DNA of 7,811 nt from Marinosulfonomonas sp. (GCA_022712735.1 JAFLKA010000176.1:1-7811); one strand, 5' to 3'. Counted from the first letter of the stretch, positions 1-6,956 are shown. Translations and numbers: made by a program. Notes: generated by a model not told the origin, from the sequence alone.

Positions 1-58
1 CCAGAATACGCCGGACGGGGCGGACATAATGTGCATGGGTATTTCGATCTCTTGCCAA
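1..58 (-). CDS. mreC: MreC, N-terminal fragment (gene runs off the window)
   Basis: Reading the minus strand from a TTG codon at 58-56 gives 19 residues, starting (M)ARDRNTHAHYVRPVRRIL, before the window edge. This resembles the cytoplasmic N-terminus of alphaproteobacterial MreC, which has a short basic stretch just before its single membrane anchor. A GGAG motif lies about 6 bases upstream of the TTG, and no ATG or GTG gives a sensible alternative in this frame. It lies 26 bp downstream of the mreB stop on the same strand, the usual mreB-mreC order. MreC is a bitopic inner-membrane protein that links MreB to the periplasmic wall-synthesis machinery. The call rests on position and a short match. 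The TTG start is inferred from the ribosome binding site; only about 5% of the protein is visible. Confidence 0.75.
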   Translation of the reverse strand, partial: MARDRNTHAHYVRPVRRIL

Positions 59-84
59 GGCGCGCTCCCGTGGCCATGCGCGGA

Positions 85-1125
<1,041 letters not shown>

Positions 1126-1188
1126 TTAAGCTTCCCGCTTGAGTAACAAAATCAGGCCCGCGATTCTTACCATCAAAGGCCAAGGGTT

Positions 1189-1194
1189 CTTATA
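1189..1194 (-). promoter_or_regulatory. Possible -10 element for mreB
   Basis: TATAAG on the minus strand, five of six bases like the sigma-70 -10 consensus, lies 66 bp upstream of the mreB ATG. The hexamer 17 bp upstream is TTACCC, a poor -35 match, so support is weak. The G-run cluster (C-rich on this strand) falls in and around the spacer. Confidence 0.25.
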
Positions 1195-1197
1195 GGC

Positions 1198-1228
1198 GGG
1201 GCAGATAGGGGGGGTAAAGGGGGCTGGG
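1198..1228 (+). other. Four G-runs, potential G-quadruplex
   Basis: The plus strand has G-runs of 4, 7, 5 and 3 bases at 1198-1201, 1208-1214, 1219-1223 and 1226-1228, separated by loops of 6, 4 and 2 bases. This satisfies the usual G3+N1-7 pattern. It lies 76-106 bp upstream of the mreB start, on the template strand for mreB, so any mRNA copy would be C-rich. Folding and function are inference. Confidence 0.5.
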
Positions 1229-1270
1229 CTTGATGTCAGCACCTTTTTGCCTTTCCGCGTGTAGCCGACA

Positions 1271-1286
1271 AGGTTTTTCAAAACCT
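1271..1286. repeat. Perfect 7-bp dyad upstream of mreB
   Basis: AGGTTTT-TC-AAAACCT is an exact inverted repeat with a 2-bp centre, about 150 bp upstream of the mreB start. The tight spacing suits a protein-binding site more than a terminator, and no T-run follows on either strand. No regulator can be named. Confidence 0.4.
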
Positions 1287-1329
1287 GTAATAGCGGAAAT
1301 TGTTGGAAATAACCTAGGCAACGCGTGTC

Positions 1330-1385
1330 GCCGGAGTAAATGCCATGTAAAATGTTCGATTATTACAATTGGTATTTACCCCGGC
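1330..1385 (-). repeat. Long imperfect inverted repeat downstream of leuA
   Basis: Arms 1330-1345 and 1370-1385 are complementary at 14 of 16 positions. In the minus-strand RNA one exception becomes a G-U pair and the other an A-C mismatch. An inner stem, TGTAA (1346-1350) with TTACA (1363-1367), extends it after a 2-nt bulge. It starts 37 nt after the leuA stop in the direction of transcription. Without a U-tract it is not a classical intrinsic terminator. It could be a 3'-end stabilising hairpin, a Rho-associated end, or an upstream element of mreB. Confidence 0.55.
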
Positions 1386-1422
1386 TAAGCGCAAAGAAAC
1401 TTACCGGCTTTGGCTATTTGCC

Positions 1423-2955
1423 TTATGCCGGTTTGGTTTTTTGCCGACGCACCAGCAGCTTGTTCAGCGCATTGATATAGGCCTTGGCCGAGGCCACGAC
1501 CGTATCGGTATCTGCCGATTGACCCATGGCGATTTTGCCGTCTTCTTCCATCCGCACTGATACGGTGGCTTGGGCATCTGTGCCCTCGGTCACTGCGTGC
1601 ACTTGGTAAAGTTGCAAGCGCGCCTCATGCGGAAACAGCGCTTTGACCGCGTTGAACGCCGCATCAACAGGCCCGTCACCCTCGGCCGAAACCTCATGCT
1701 CGACCCCGTCAATCAGTAGCGTCATATCGGCAGTTTGCGGCCCCTCGGTGCCACAGACCACAGCTAAGTGTTTCAACTGGATGTGGTCATGCACCGCGTC
1801 CGACGTGCTGTCGCGCATCAAGGCCAGCAAATCATCGTCAAAGATTTCCTTCTTGCGATCCGCCAGCGCCTTGAAACGCACGAAAACGTCCTTCAACTGG
1901 TTGTCCGCCAACTCGTGCCCCAAGTCCTTCAACTTGGCCCGCAAGGCCGCACGGCCCGAATGTTTGCCCATCACCAGATTGGTTTCCGACAGGCCGACAT
2001 CCTCGGGGCGCATGATTTCAAAGGTTTCGGCGTTCTTCAACATGCCGTCCTGATGGATGCCGCTTTCGTGGGCAAAAGCATTTTTGCCGACGATAGCTTT
2101 GTTATATTGCACGGGGAAACCGGACACCGTGGCGACCAAACGGCTGATGTTCATGATCTTGGTGGTGTCGATCCGGTTGCGGTACGGCATGATGTCGTTG
2201 CGCACTTTCATCGCCATCACCACCTCTTCCAAGGCGGTGTTACCGGCCCGTTCGCCCAGCCCGTTGATGGTGCATTCGATCTGGCGCGCACCTGCATCTA
2301 CTGCTGCCAGTGAATTGGCCGTCGCCATGCCCAGATCGTTGTGGCAATGGGTGGCAAAGATAATGCTATCCGCCCCCGGCACCCGTTCCAGCAACATGCG
2401 GATCAGTTCGGCGCTCTCGGCGGGGGCAGTATAGCCCACCGTATCGGGGATGTTGATGGTGGTGGCACCGGCCTTGATGGCGATTTCCACCACGCGGCAC
2501 AGGTAATCATCCTCGGTGCGGGTGGCGTCCATCGGCGACCACTGGACGTTGTCACACAGGTTGCGGGCGTGGGTGACTGATTCATGAATCACATCGGCCA
2601 TTTCGTCCATGTCCAGATTCGGAATGGCGCGGTGCAGCGGCGAGGTGCCGATGAAGGTGTGGATGCGCGGCTGGGCGGCAAATTTCACCGCCTCCCAGCA
2701 GCGGTCAATATCGCCGATCTTGGCGCGGGCCAGCCCGCAGATCACCGAATTCACGCTGCGGGTGGCAACTTCTTTGACAGCCTCGAAATCGCCCTCGGAG
2801 GCAATCGGAAAACCCGCCTCGATCACATCAACACCCATTTCGTCCAGCAGCGATGCGATCTCCAGCTTTTCGTCATGGGTCATGGTTGCGCCCGGCGATT
2901 GCTCGCCATCGCGCAAGGTGGTGTCGAATATTATTACACGGTCTTGTTTGGTCAT
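1423..2955 (-). CDS. leuA: 2-isopropylmalate synthase
   Basis: LeuA condenses acetyl-CoA with 2-oxoisovalerate to 2-isopropylmalate, the committed step of leucine synthesis, in the cytoplasm. From ATG 2955 it is 510 aa, normal for the long type with a regulatory domain. The TIM-barrel catalytic domain shows [12 protein letters not shown] (11-22), the metal-binding HCHND (203-207) and NGLGERAGN (231-239). The linker region has HESGIHQDG (296-304) and GKHSGR (330-335). About residues 390-500 form the C-terminal dimer domain that binds leucine for feedback inhibition. An in-frame ATG at 3000 would add 15 residues but overlap the cupin gene by 35 bp. ATG 2955 instead has AAGGTG about 6 bases upstream, overlapping the cupin stop, which indicates translational coupling. 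The leucine-rich leader upstream of the cupin gene probably adds attenuation control. Confidence 0.97.
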   Translation of the reverse strand: MTKQDRVIIFDTTLRDGEQSPGATMTHDEKLEIASLLDEMGVDVIEAGFPIASEGDFEAVKEVATRSVNSVICGLARAKIGDIDRCWEAVKFAAQPRIHTFIGTSPLHRAIPNLDMDEMADVIHESVTHARNLCDNVQWSPMDATRTEDDYLCRVVEIAIKAGATTINIPDTVGYTAPAESAELIRMLLERVPGADSIIFATHCHNDLGMATANSLAAVDAGARQIECTINGLGERAGNTALEEVVMAMKVRNDIMPYRNRIDTTKIMNISRLVATVSGFPVQYNKAIVGKNAFAHESGIHQDGMLKNAETFEIMRPEDVGLSETNLVMGKHSGRAALRAKLKDLGHELADNQLKDVFVRFKALADRKKEIFDDDLLALMRDSTSDAVHDHIQLKHLAVVCGTEGPQTADMTLLIDGVEHEVSAEGDGPVDAAFNAVKALFPHEARLQLYQVHAVTEGTDAQATVSVRMEEDGKIAMGQSADTDTVVASAKAYINALNKLLVRRQKTKPA

Positions 2956-2965
2956 TTCAGTCACC

Positions 2966-3331
2966 TTAAATCCAGGGTTTGGCGGCAGCGGTTTCGGCAT
3001 CGCCCGTATTGGGCAGGCCGGCTGGCTCTATCAACATTACTTTTGCTTCTGTTTCCGCGCGGGGCCGATGGACGACGCCTGCGGGAATAACGCAGAGCTC
3101 ACCTGCACCAAGGGTGACGCTATTGCCCCCCTCAACGTCCAGTGTCACTTCGCCCTCAAGGATCAGGAAAAAATCATCGCTGTCCTCATGAACATGAAAC
3201 GGGAATTCGCCGGTGAATTTAACCACCATAATGTCATTGCCATTATACTGGGCAACGATTTTGGGGTCCCAATGGGTGTCAAACATGGCGAGCTTATCGG
3301 CAAGGTTAACTTTTGTCAGGGTATGAGCCAT
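2966..3331 (-). CDS. Small single-domain cupin protein
   Basis: This 121-aa protein is a single cupin beta-barrel. Motif 1 is seen as G41, H46, H48, with Asp53 where the usual Glu metal ligand stands, and G60. Motif 2 is G77, P83, G85 and H88. Metal binding through H46, H48, H88 and perhaps D53 is therefore likely, but the substrate cannot be told from sequence. It has no signal peptide or membrane segment. The ATG at 3331 has AAAGG about 7 bases upstream. The stop is 10 bp before leuA and supplies part of leuA's ribosome binding site, so the two genes should be co-transcribed behind the leucine leader. It may be a small-molecule-binding or mannose-6-phosphate-isomerase-like cupin. A role in leucine metabolism is suggested only by position. 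Confidence 0.88.
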   Translation of the reverse strand: MAHTLTKVNLADKLAMFDTHWDPKIVAQYNGNDIMVVKFTGEFPFHVHEDSDDFFLILEGEVTLDVEGGNSVTLGAGELCVIPAGVVHRPRAETEAKVMLIEPAGLPNTGDAETAAAKPWI

Positions 3332-3369
3332 TTGTCGGCCTTTCTACGTCTTAGCTATTTGTATGAAGC

Positions 3370-3419
3370 GGCGCGTCCTATCTCCTCTGAGCGGTCGCGC
3401 CATCAGGCACGCTCAGAGG
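3370..3419 (-). promoter_or_regulatory. Leucine attenuator-type hairpin region
   Basis: On the minus-strand transcript, CCTCTGAGCG (3419-3410) pairs perfectly over 10 bp with CGCTCAGAGG (3393-3384), with a 16-nt loop that can itself form a short GCC/GGC stem. The leader-peptide stop codon (3415-3413) lies inside the 5' arm. A second pairing, GGCGCG (3401-3396) with CGCGCC (3375-3370), is interlocked with the first, so the two should exclude each other or form a pseudoknot. A ribosome at the stop would cover the first arm; one stalled on the Leu codons would leave it free. That is attenuation logic. No U-tract follows either stem, so whether control is at termination, Rho access or translation is unknown. 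Confidence 0.65.
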
Positions 3420-3502
3420 CGGCTAAGCAGTAGGATCGACGAAAGCAGCAGGCCAGTGGTGCGGGCTGCGGTATCACAGGTGATATGTCCAATATTCGTC
3501 AT
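3413..3502 (-). CDS. Leucine-rich leader peptide (leuL-like)
   Basis: This is a 29-residue ORF from ATG 3502 to TGA 3413. It begins MTNIGHITC and ends LLLSSILLLSRL, so seven of the last twelve residues are Leu (CTG CTG CTT, CTA CTG CTT, CTC) with one Ile. Such a run directly before a strong hairpin, upstream of a leucine biosynthesis gene, is the hallmark of a ribosome-mediated attenuator, as in enteric leuL. Its stop lies inside the hairpin's 5' arm, and the cupin start is 81 bp downstream. There is no clear Shine-Dalgarno sequence; the -10-like TATAGT nearby suggests the transcript may begin almost at the ATG. The peptide itself probably has no function beyond stalling. Homology was not tested, but composition and position make the call strong. 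Confidence 0.85.
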   Translation of the reverse strand: MTNIGHITCDTAARTTGLLLSSILLLSRL

Positions 3503-3511
3503 CACCGGTGA
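3472..3511. repeat. Two similar palindromes, 28 bp apart, at the leu leader start
   Basis: TATCAC-AG-GTGATA (3472-3485) and the perfect palindrome TCACCGGTGA (3502-3511) share the core ATCAC(A/C)GGTGA in direct register 28 bp apart. The second lies between the putative -10 and the leader ATG, where a bound protein would block initiation. The first is inside the leader ORF, so part of its symmetry could be chance. No regulator is identified. Confidence 0.4.
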
Positions 3512-3516
3512 CTATA
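3511..3516 (-). promoter_or_regulatory. Candidate -10 element of the leader-cupin-leuA operon
   Basis: TATAGT on the minus strand matches the -10 consensus at five of six bases. Transcription would start about 7 bases later, at roughly 3502-3505, virtually on the leader ATG, making the leader mRNA leaderless and explaining the missing ribosome binding site. The -35 position (TTTTCT at 17-bp spacing) is a poor match, so the element needs an activator or is only tentative. Confidence 0.4.
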
Positions 3517-3595
3517 TGAGCGGGAAATTGAAAAGAAAACCCCTGTAATATGAATTCCTGAAAGCGACAGAATGTTGCTAGAAACATTAAGATTA

Positions 3596-3624
3596 TTGAA
3601 TGTAATTACCTTTTTCGGTATAGC
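3596..3624 (+). promoter_or_regulatory. Candidate sigma-70 promoter of sqr
   Basis: TTGAAT (3596-3601) and TATAGC (3619-3624) each match four of six consensus bases and are separated by exactly 17 bp in an AT-rich stretch. The predicted start near 3631 leaves a 5' UTR of about 40 nt carrying the dyad at 3638-3653 and a GGGGAG ribosome binding site (3659-3664). Confidence 0.5.
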
Positions 3625-3637
3625 AGACGGGATGAGA

Positions 3638-3653
3638 ATTCAGAAAACTGAGT
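3638..3653. promoter_or_regulatory. Possible sulfide/persulfide repressor operator before sqr
   Basis: ATTCAG-AAAA-CTGAGT is an inverted repeat with five of six positions symmetric in each arm. It fits ATTC-N8-GAGT, one base from the ATTC-N8-GAAT pattern I recall for the ArsR-type repressors SqrR/BigR that control sulfide oxidation genes. It lies just downstream of the predicted transcription start and ahead of the ribosome binding site, a good place for repression. No such repressor gene is in the window, so the assignment is inference. Confidence 0.4.
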
Positions 3654-3670
3654 CTAATGGGGAGTAATCT

Positions 3671-4942
3671 ATGACACATGTAGTTGTATTGGGGGCCGGT
3701 CTAGGCGGCGCCATACAAGCTTATGAGCTGCGCGAAACGTTGGCGAAAAGCGATAAAATAACGGTTATATCGAATAAATCGTATTTTCAATTCACACCAT
3801 CCAACCCGTGGGCAGGTATTGGCTGGCGTAAAAAGAAAGACCTAATTGTCGAGCTGGAACCAGTAATGACCAAGCGGGGAATCGAGTTTATTTGCGATGG
3901 CGCGAAAAAGCTGAAACCAAAGGATAACACCATCGTTCTGGATAGCGGGCGCGAGGTGACCTATGATTATCTGGTGATCGCAACCGGCCCTGATCTGGCC
4001 TTTGACGAGATCGAGGGCTTTGGCCCTGACGCGCATACGTCTTCGGTTTGTCATGTGGAGCACGCGGAAATTTCCGGCGACAACTGGGATGCGTTCTGTG
4101 ACAACCCCGGCCCGATTGTGATCGGCGCAGTGCAAGGTGCGTCGTGTTTTGGCCCAGCTTACGAATACCTGCTGACCATTGAAACTGATCTGCGGCGCCG
4201 TAAAATCCGTCATAAGGTTCCGATGACGTTTGTGACGTCCGAACCCTACATCGGCCACCTTGGTCTGGGTGGTGTGGGCGATACCAAGGGTATGCTCGAA
4301 TCCGCCATGCGGGATCGTGACATCAAATGGGTCACCAACTCCAAGGTCGACAAATTTGAAAAAGACAAAGTGTTTTTCACCGAGGTGAATGACGACGGTT
4401 CTGAGAAAGCCAAACACGAAGAAGAGTTCAGCTATGCGATGATGTTGCCAGCGTTCCGCGGCATCCCTGCGTTGATGGGGATCAAAGGGTTGGTAAACCC
4501 GCGTGGGTTTGTGATTGTCGATGAATTCCAGCGCAATCCGGAATTTAAAAATATCTTTGCCATCGGTGTTTGTATCGCCATCGCACCGCCAGTGATCACA
4601 CCGGTGCCAACGGGTGTACCGAAAACCGGCTTTATGATTGAAAGCATGGTCACGGCCACAGCCCACAACATTCCTGATGTGATCGCGGGTAAGGAGCCCA
4701 AGGAAATGCCAACATGGAACGCCTTCTGTCTGGCCGACTTTGGCAACCGTGGCTTTGCATTTTTGGCGATGCCGCAAAACCCGCCGCGCAACAAAAACTG
4801 GACCTCCAGCGGGCGTTGGGTGCATTGGGCCAAACTGGCGTTTGAATGGTATTTCATCCGCAAAGTGAAAAAAGGCGTGTCCGAGCCTTGGTATGAAAAG
4901 CAGATCATGAAGATGCTGAAGATCACCAAGCTGCAGAAGTAG
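3671..4942 (+). CDS. sqr: Sulfide:quinone oxidoreductase (type I-like)
   Basis: SQR is an FAD enzyme at the inner membrane that oxidises sulfide to polysulfide or persulfide and reduces quinone. The 423-aa protein has the N-terminal FAD motif GAGLGG (8-13), the second flavoprotein motif ATGPD (104-108) and the three Cys expected for SQR: C127 (SSVCHVEHA), C159 (QGASCFGP) and C353 (CLADFG). These and H131, H196 and V300 coincide with the numbering I recall as important in Rhodobacter capsulatus SQR. The segment VPTGVPKTGFMIESMV (312-327) is typical. The C-terminus is rich in Trp, Phe and Lys, fitting monotopic membrane attachment. There is no signal peptide. GGGGAG sits 6 bases before the ATG. 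The first 170 bases are more AT-rich than the rest, with three ATA codons. It stands alone as a single-gene unit, and no persulfide dioxygenase or sox genes are visible. Confidence 0.93.
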   Translation: MTHVVVLGAGLGGAIQAYELRETLAKSDKITVISNKSYFQFTPSNPWAGIGWRKKKDLIVELEPVMTKRGIEFICDGAKKLKPKDNTIVLDSGREVTYDYLVIATGPDLAFDEIEGFGPDAHTSSVCHVEHAEISGDNWDAFCDNPGPIVIGAVQGASCFGPAYEYLLTIETDLRRRKIRHKVPMTFVTSEPYIGHLGLGGVGDTKGMLESAMRDRDIKWVTNSKVDKFEKDKVFFTEVNDDGSEKAKHEEEFSYAMMLPAFRGIPALMGIKGLVNPRGFVIVDEFQRNPEFKNIFAIGVCIAIAPPVITPVPTGVPKTGFMIESMVTATAHNIPDVIAGKEPKEMPTWNAFCLADFGNRGFAFLAMPQNPPRNKNWTSSGRWVHWAKLAFEWYFIRKVKKGVSEPWYEKQIMKMLKITKLQK

Positions 4943-4950
4943 TGATCAAA

Positions 4951-4978
4951 GCGGGGCTCCACAGTGGGCCCCGTTTTC
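4951..4978 (+). terminator. Intrinsic terminator of sqr, possibly bidirectional
   Basis: A GC-rich stem, CGGGGCTC paired with GGGCCCCG (one T-G wobble), has a loop of about 6 bases and is followed by TTTTCGTT. It begins 8 bases after the sqr stop and ends next to the convergent lysR stop at 4980. On the minus strand the stem is followed by TTTGAT, a weaker T-run, so it may also end the lysR transcript. Confidence 0.85.
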
Positions 4979-4979
4979 G

Positions 4980-5882
4980 TTAGAGTGCCGCTAATTCTTT
5001 CGCCAGCATATCGAACACCACCCTGATGCGTCGGCTGGTGTTCAACTCGCGGTGCGCCACCAGCCAGATCGGGAATGTGATTGGCGCAAGGTCGGGCAGC
5101 ACCTGTTGTACCAATGGCTCTGCCTCGCCAATGGTGGCATCAATAATGCCGATTCCCAGACCCTGTTGCACCAAGGCCCACATCACGGTGTAGTTTTCCG
5201 AAATGATCGGAAAGTTATCCTGACTTATCTTCAGGCCAAGCGCGTTTAGCCCAGTCACCATCGCCGTGCCGCGATCAATTCCAATGAATGTTGCATGCCG
5301 CAGACCGTCAGGCGTTGTCGGGTTGCCGATGTTCTTTAAATAGTCGGGGGTCGCATATAGCCGTGCGGCGGCATCACCGATCTTTTTGGCGATCAAATCG
5401 GGTTCGGTCGGGCGGAAATGTCGGATGGCTATATCTGCCTCGCGGCGGCGCAGATCACTGGCCGTGTTTGAGGCGACGATTTCGATGGTGATGCCAGGGT
5501 GCGTGCCGCGTAGTTTGGCGATGATCGGCGGCAGCAGTTTGGCCGCATAAATGTCACTGGCGGTGATGCAGACATTGCCGTTGATAGATTGTGATTGCCC
5601 TGCGGCTGATAACGAGATTCGCCCCGCCGCATCTCCCATCGCGCGCACGTGGTCCAGCAATTCCAGCCCACTGGCGGTCAGCTCCAACCCGCGCCCAACA
5701 CGCTGGAACAGCACCACGCCCAGTTCCTGTTCCAACGCATCCACCTGCCGGCCTAACGTCGGTTGCGCTAACCCTAGCGCCCGTGCCGCCGCCGATAACG
5801 AGCCTTCTTCGGCGGTTACCAAAAAGGCCCGCGCGCGGTTCCAGTCAAAATTTACAGAACGCCAATCCATGCGTATTTGCAT
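4980..5882 (-). CDS. LysR-type transcriptional regulator
   Basis: The 300-aa length and architecture are those of LysR regulators. A winged helix-turn-helix spans about residues 14-72 (RAFLVTAEEGSLSAAARALG, then the recognition helix around QPTLGRQVDALE), followed by a linker helix. An effector-binding domain of two Rossmann-like subdomains runs from about 100 to 295. It is divergent from the MDR oxidoreductase gene with 90 bp between the first codons, the usual arrangement for a LysR regulator and its target; its own effector is unknown. Start choice is uncertain: M1 (5882) and M5 (5870) both lack a strong ribosome binding site. The convergent sqr gene shares its terminator but has no evident regulatory link. 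Confidence 0.94.
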   Translation of the reverse strand: MQIRMDWRSVNFDWNRARAFLVTAEEGSLSAAARALGLAQPTLGRQVDALEQELGVVLFQRVGRGLELTASGLELLDHVRAMGDAAGRISLSAAGQSQSINGNVCITASDIYAAKLLPPIIAKLRGTHPGITIEIVASNTASDLRRREADIAIRHFRPTEPDLIAKKIGDAAARLYATPDYLKNIGNPTTPDGLRHATFIGIDRGTAMVTGLNALGLKISQDNFPIISENYTVMWALVQQGLGIGIIDATIGEAEPLVQQVLPDLAPITFPIWLVAHRELNTSRRIRVVFDMLAKELAAL

Positions 5883-5972
5883 ATCAGGATGCCAAATTTA
5901 GTCAATTCCATTCATGTAATTGCATGGATATCAGGCGGCAACCCGTCCATCGCAAATCAGGAACCCAAAAAT
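5883..5972. promoter_or_regulatory. Divergent control region with LysR-operator-like dyad
   Basis: This 90-bp spacer contains the near-palindrome CATGTAATTGCATG (5913-5926, 12 of 14 positions symmetric), flanked by TCCAT (5907-5911) and ATGGA (5924-5928), in AT-rich surroundings typical of LysR sites. ATATCAGG occurs twice in direct orientation, at 5881-5888 and 5928-5935. No clear -35/-10 pair could be assigned in either direction. AGGAA at 5959-5963 is the ribosome binding site of the plus-strand gene. Confidence 0.5.
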
Positions 5973-6953
5973 ATGAAAGCTGTGACCTTTACCAAATACG
6001 GCCCCGCCGATGTGCTTGAATTTAAAGACATCGCAACGCCAACCCCCAAAGACAACGAGGTTCTGGTGCGCGTCCACGCCACCACCGTTACCCCCGTCGA
6101 TTGTTCGTTTCGCGCTGGTGATCCTTGCATCGTGCGCTTGTATCTGGGGCTGCTGCACCCGAGAAAGACAGTTCTTGGCACCGAATTAGCGGGCATAGTC
6201 GAGGAAATCGGCAAGGATGTGACGCGGCTTTGCGTCGGTGATCGGGTGTTTGCCGCCCCCGCCGATGGCACTGGCGCGCACGCTGAATATATCTGCCTGC
6301 CGTCCGAGGGTGCGATTGCAACCATACCGGACAACATGACGCTAGAGCAGGCCGCAACCGTCTGTAACGGCGGGCTAACCGCGCTGCCGTTTTTGCGCGA
6401 CCATGGCAAGATCAAACGCGGGGACAAAGTGCTGATCATCGGCGCGTCCGGCTCGATTGGCACCATCGCGGTGCAGCTTGCCAAACACTTTGGCGCACAT
6501 GTGACGGGGGTGTGCAGCACGGCGAACATCGAGTTGGTCAAATCGCTGGGGGCGGACCTTGTGATTGACTATACGGTTGATGACTTCACCACGCGGGCCG
6601 AAACCTATGACATCGTTTTCGATACGGTCGCCAAAAGCAGTTTTGCGCAGGCCAAACGCTCGCTAAAACAGGGTGGCATTTATCTGGTCACAGCACCTTC
6701 ATTTGCGACTGTATCTCGCATGTTATGGACAATGGTGTTTGGTGGAAAACGCGCGGTTATGGCGGCCACCGGATTGCGACCTGCCAAGGATCAGGCGGCG
6801 GATATAGATATACTGAAGGGGATGCACAATGCGGGCACCCTTCGAGCGATCATTGACCGGGTCTATCCGCTCAATGATATCGCCACGGCGCACAGCTATG
6901 TCGAAGCAGGGCACAAGAAGGGGAACGTGGTCATTTCTATTATTCCGGAATAG
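5973..6953 (+). CDS. Zinc-independent MDR oxidoreductase, NAD(P)H:quinone reductase-like
   Basis: The protein belongs to the medium-chain dehydrogenase/reductase superfamily, quinone-oxidoreductase branch. From ATG 5973 it is 326 aa. The N-terminal GroES-like domain starts MKAVTFTKYGPADVL and includes the conserved VLGTELAGIVEEIG (67-80). The nucleotide-binding Rossmann motif GASGSIG is at 157-163. The catalytic and structural zinc ligands of alcohol dehydrogenases are absent, so a zinc-free NAD(P)H-dependent reductase of quinones, enones or similar electrophiles is expected; the substrate is not readable. An upstream in-frame ATG at 5877 would add 32 unlikely residues and overlap lysR. The chosen ATG has AGGAA 9 bases before it and a standard family N-terminus. 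It is probably controlled by the divergent LysR gene, and ends 3 bp before a convergent gene. Confidence 0.9.
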   Translation: MKAVTFTKYGPADVLEFKDIATPTPKDNEVLVRVHATTVTPVDCSFRAGDPCIVRLYLGLLHPRKTVLGTELAGIVEEIGKDVTRLCVGDRVFAAPADGTGAHAEYICLPSEGAIATIPDNMTLEQAATVCNGGLTALPFLRDHGKIKRGDKVLIIGASGSIGTIAVQLAKHFGAHVTGVCSTANIELVKSLGADLVIDYTVDDFTTRAETYDIVFDTVAKSSFAQAKRSLKQGGIYLVTAPSFATVSRMLWTMVFGGKRAVMAATGLRPAKDQAADIDILKGMHNAGTLRAIIDRVYPLNDIATAHSYVEAGHKKGNVVISIIPE

Positions 6954-6956
6954 TGG

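Noticed and set aside
2956..3000. Upstream ATG start for leuA adding 15 residues
   Set aside because: It would overlap the cupin gene and lacks a good ribosome binding site; the ATG at 2955 has AAGGTG and a family-standard N-terminus.
3384..3419. Intrinsic terminator for the leu leader
   Set aside because: The stem is strong but no U-tract follows on the minus-strand transcript, so it is reported as an attenuator-type hairpin and not as a terminator.
2609..3433. 274-aa plus-strand ORF across leuA, the cupin gene and the leader
   Set aside because: It is antisense to two well-supported genes and shows no family features.
3413..3482. Alternative leader reading from GTG 3478 in another frame, with several Cys codons
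   Set aside because: A Cys-rich reading exists, but the Leu-rich frame fits the downstream leuA, has an ATG, and places its stop in the hairpin.
3842..4825. 327-aa minus-strand ORF antisense to sqr
   Set aside because: It lies wholly inside the strongly supported sqr gene and is rich in His, Arg and Cys, as expected of a reverse-frame shadow. It has no recognisable domain.
5877..5972. Upstream ATG start for the MDR gene adding 32 residues
   Set aside because: The extra residues do not resemble the family, the start overlaps the lysR start, and the inner ATG has an AGGAA ribosome binding site.
5957..6541. 194-aa minus-strand ORF antisense to the MDR gene
   Set aside because: It is a shadow of the MDR coding frame; the composition is Ser/Pro/Thr-rich without motifs.
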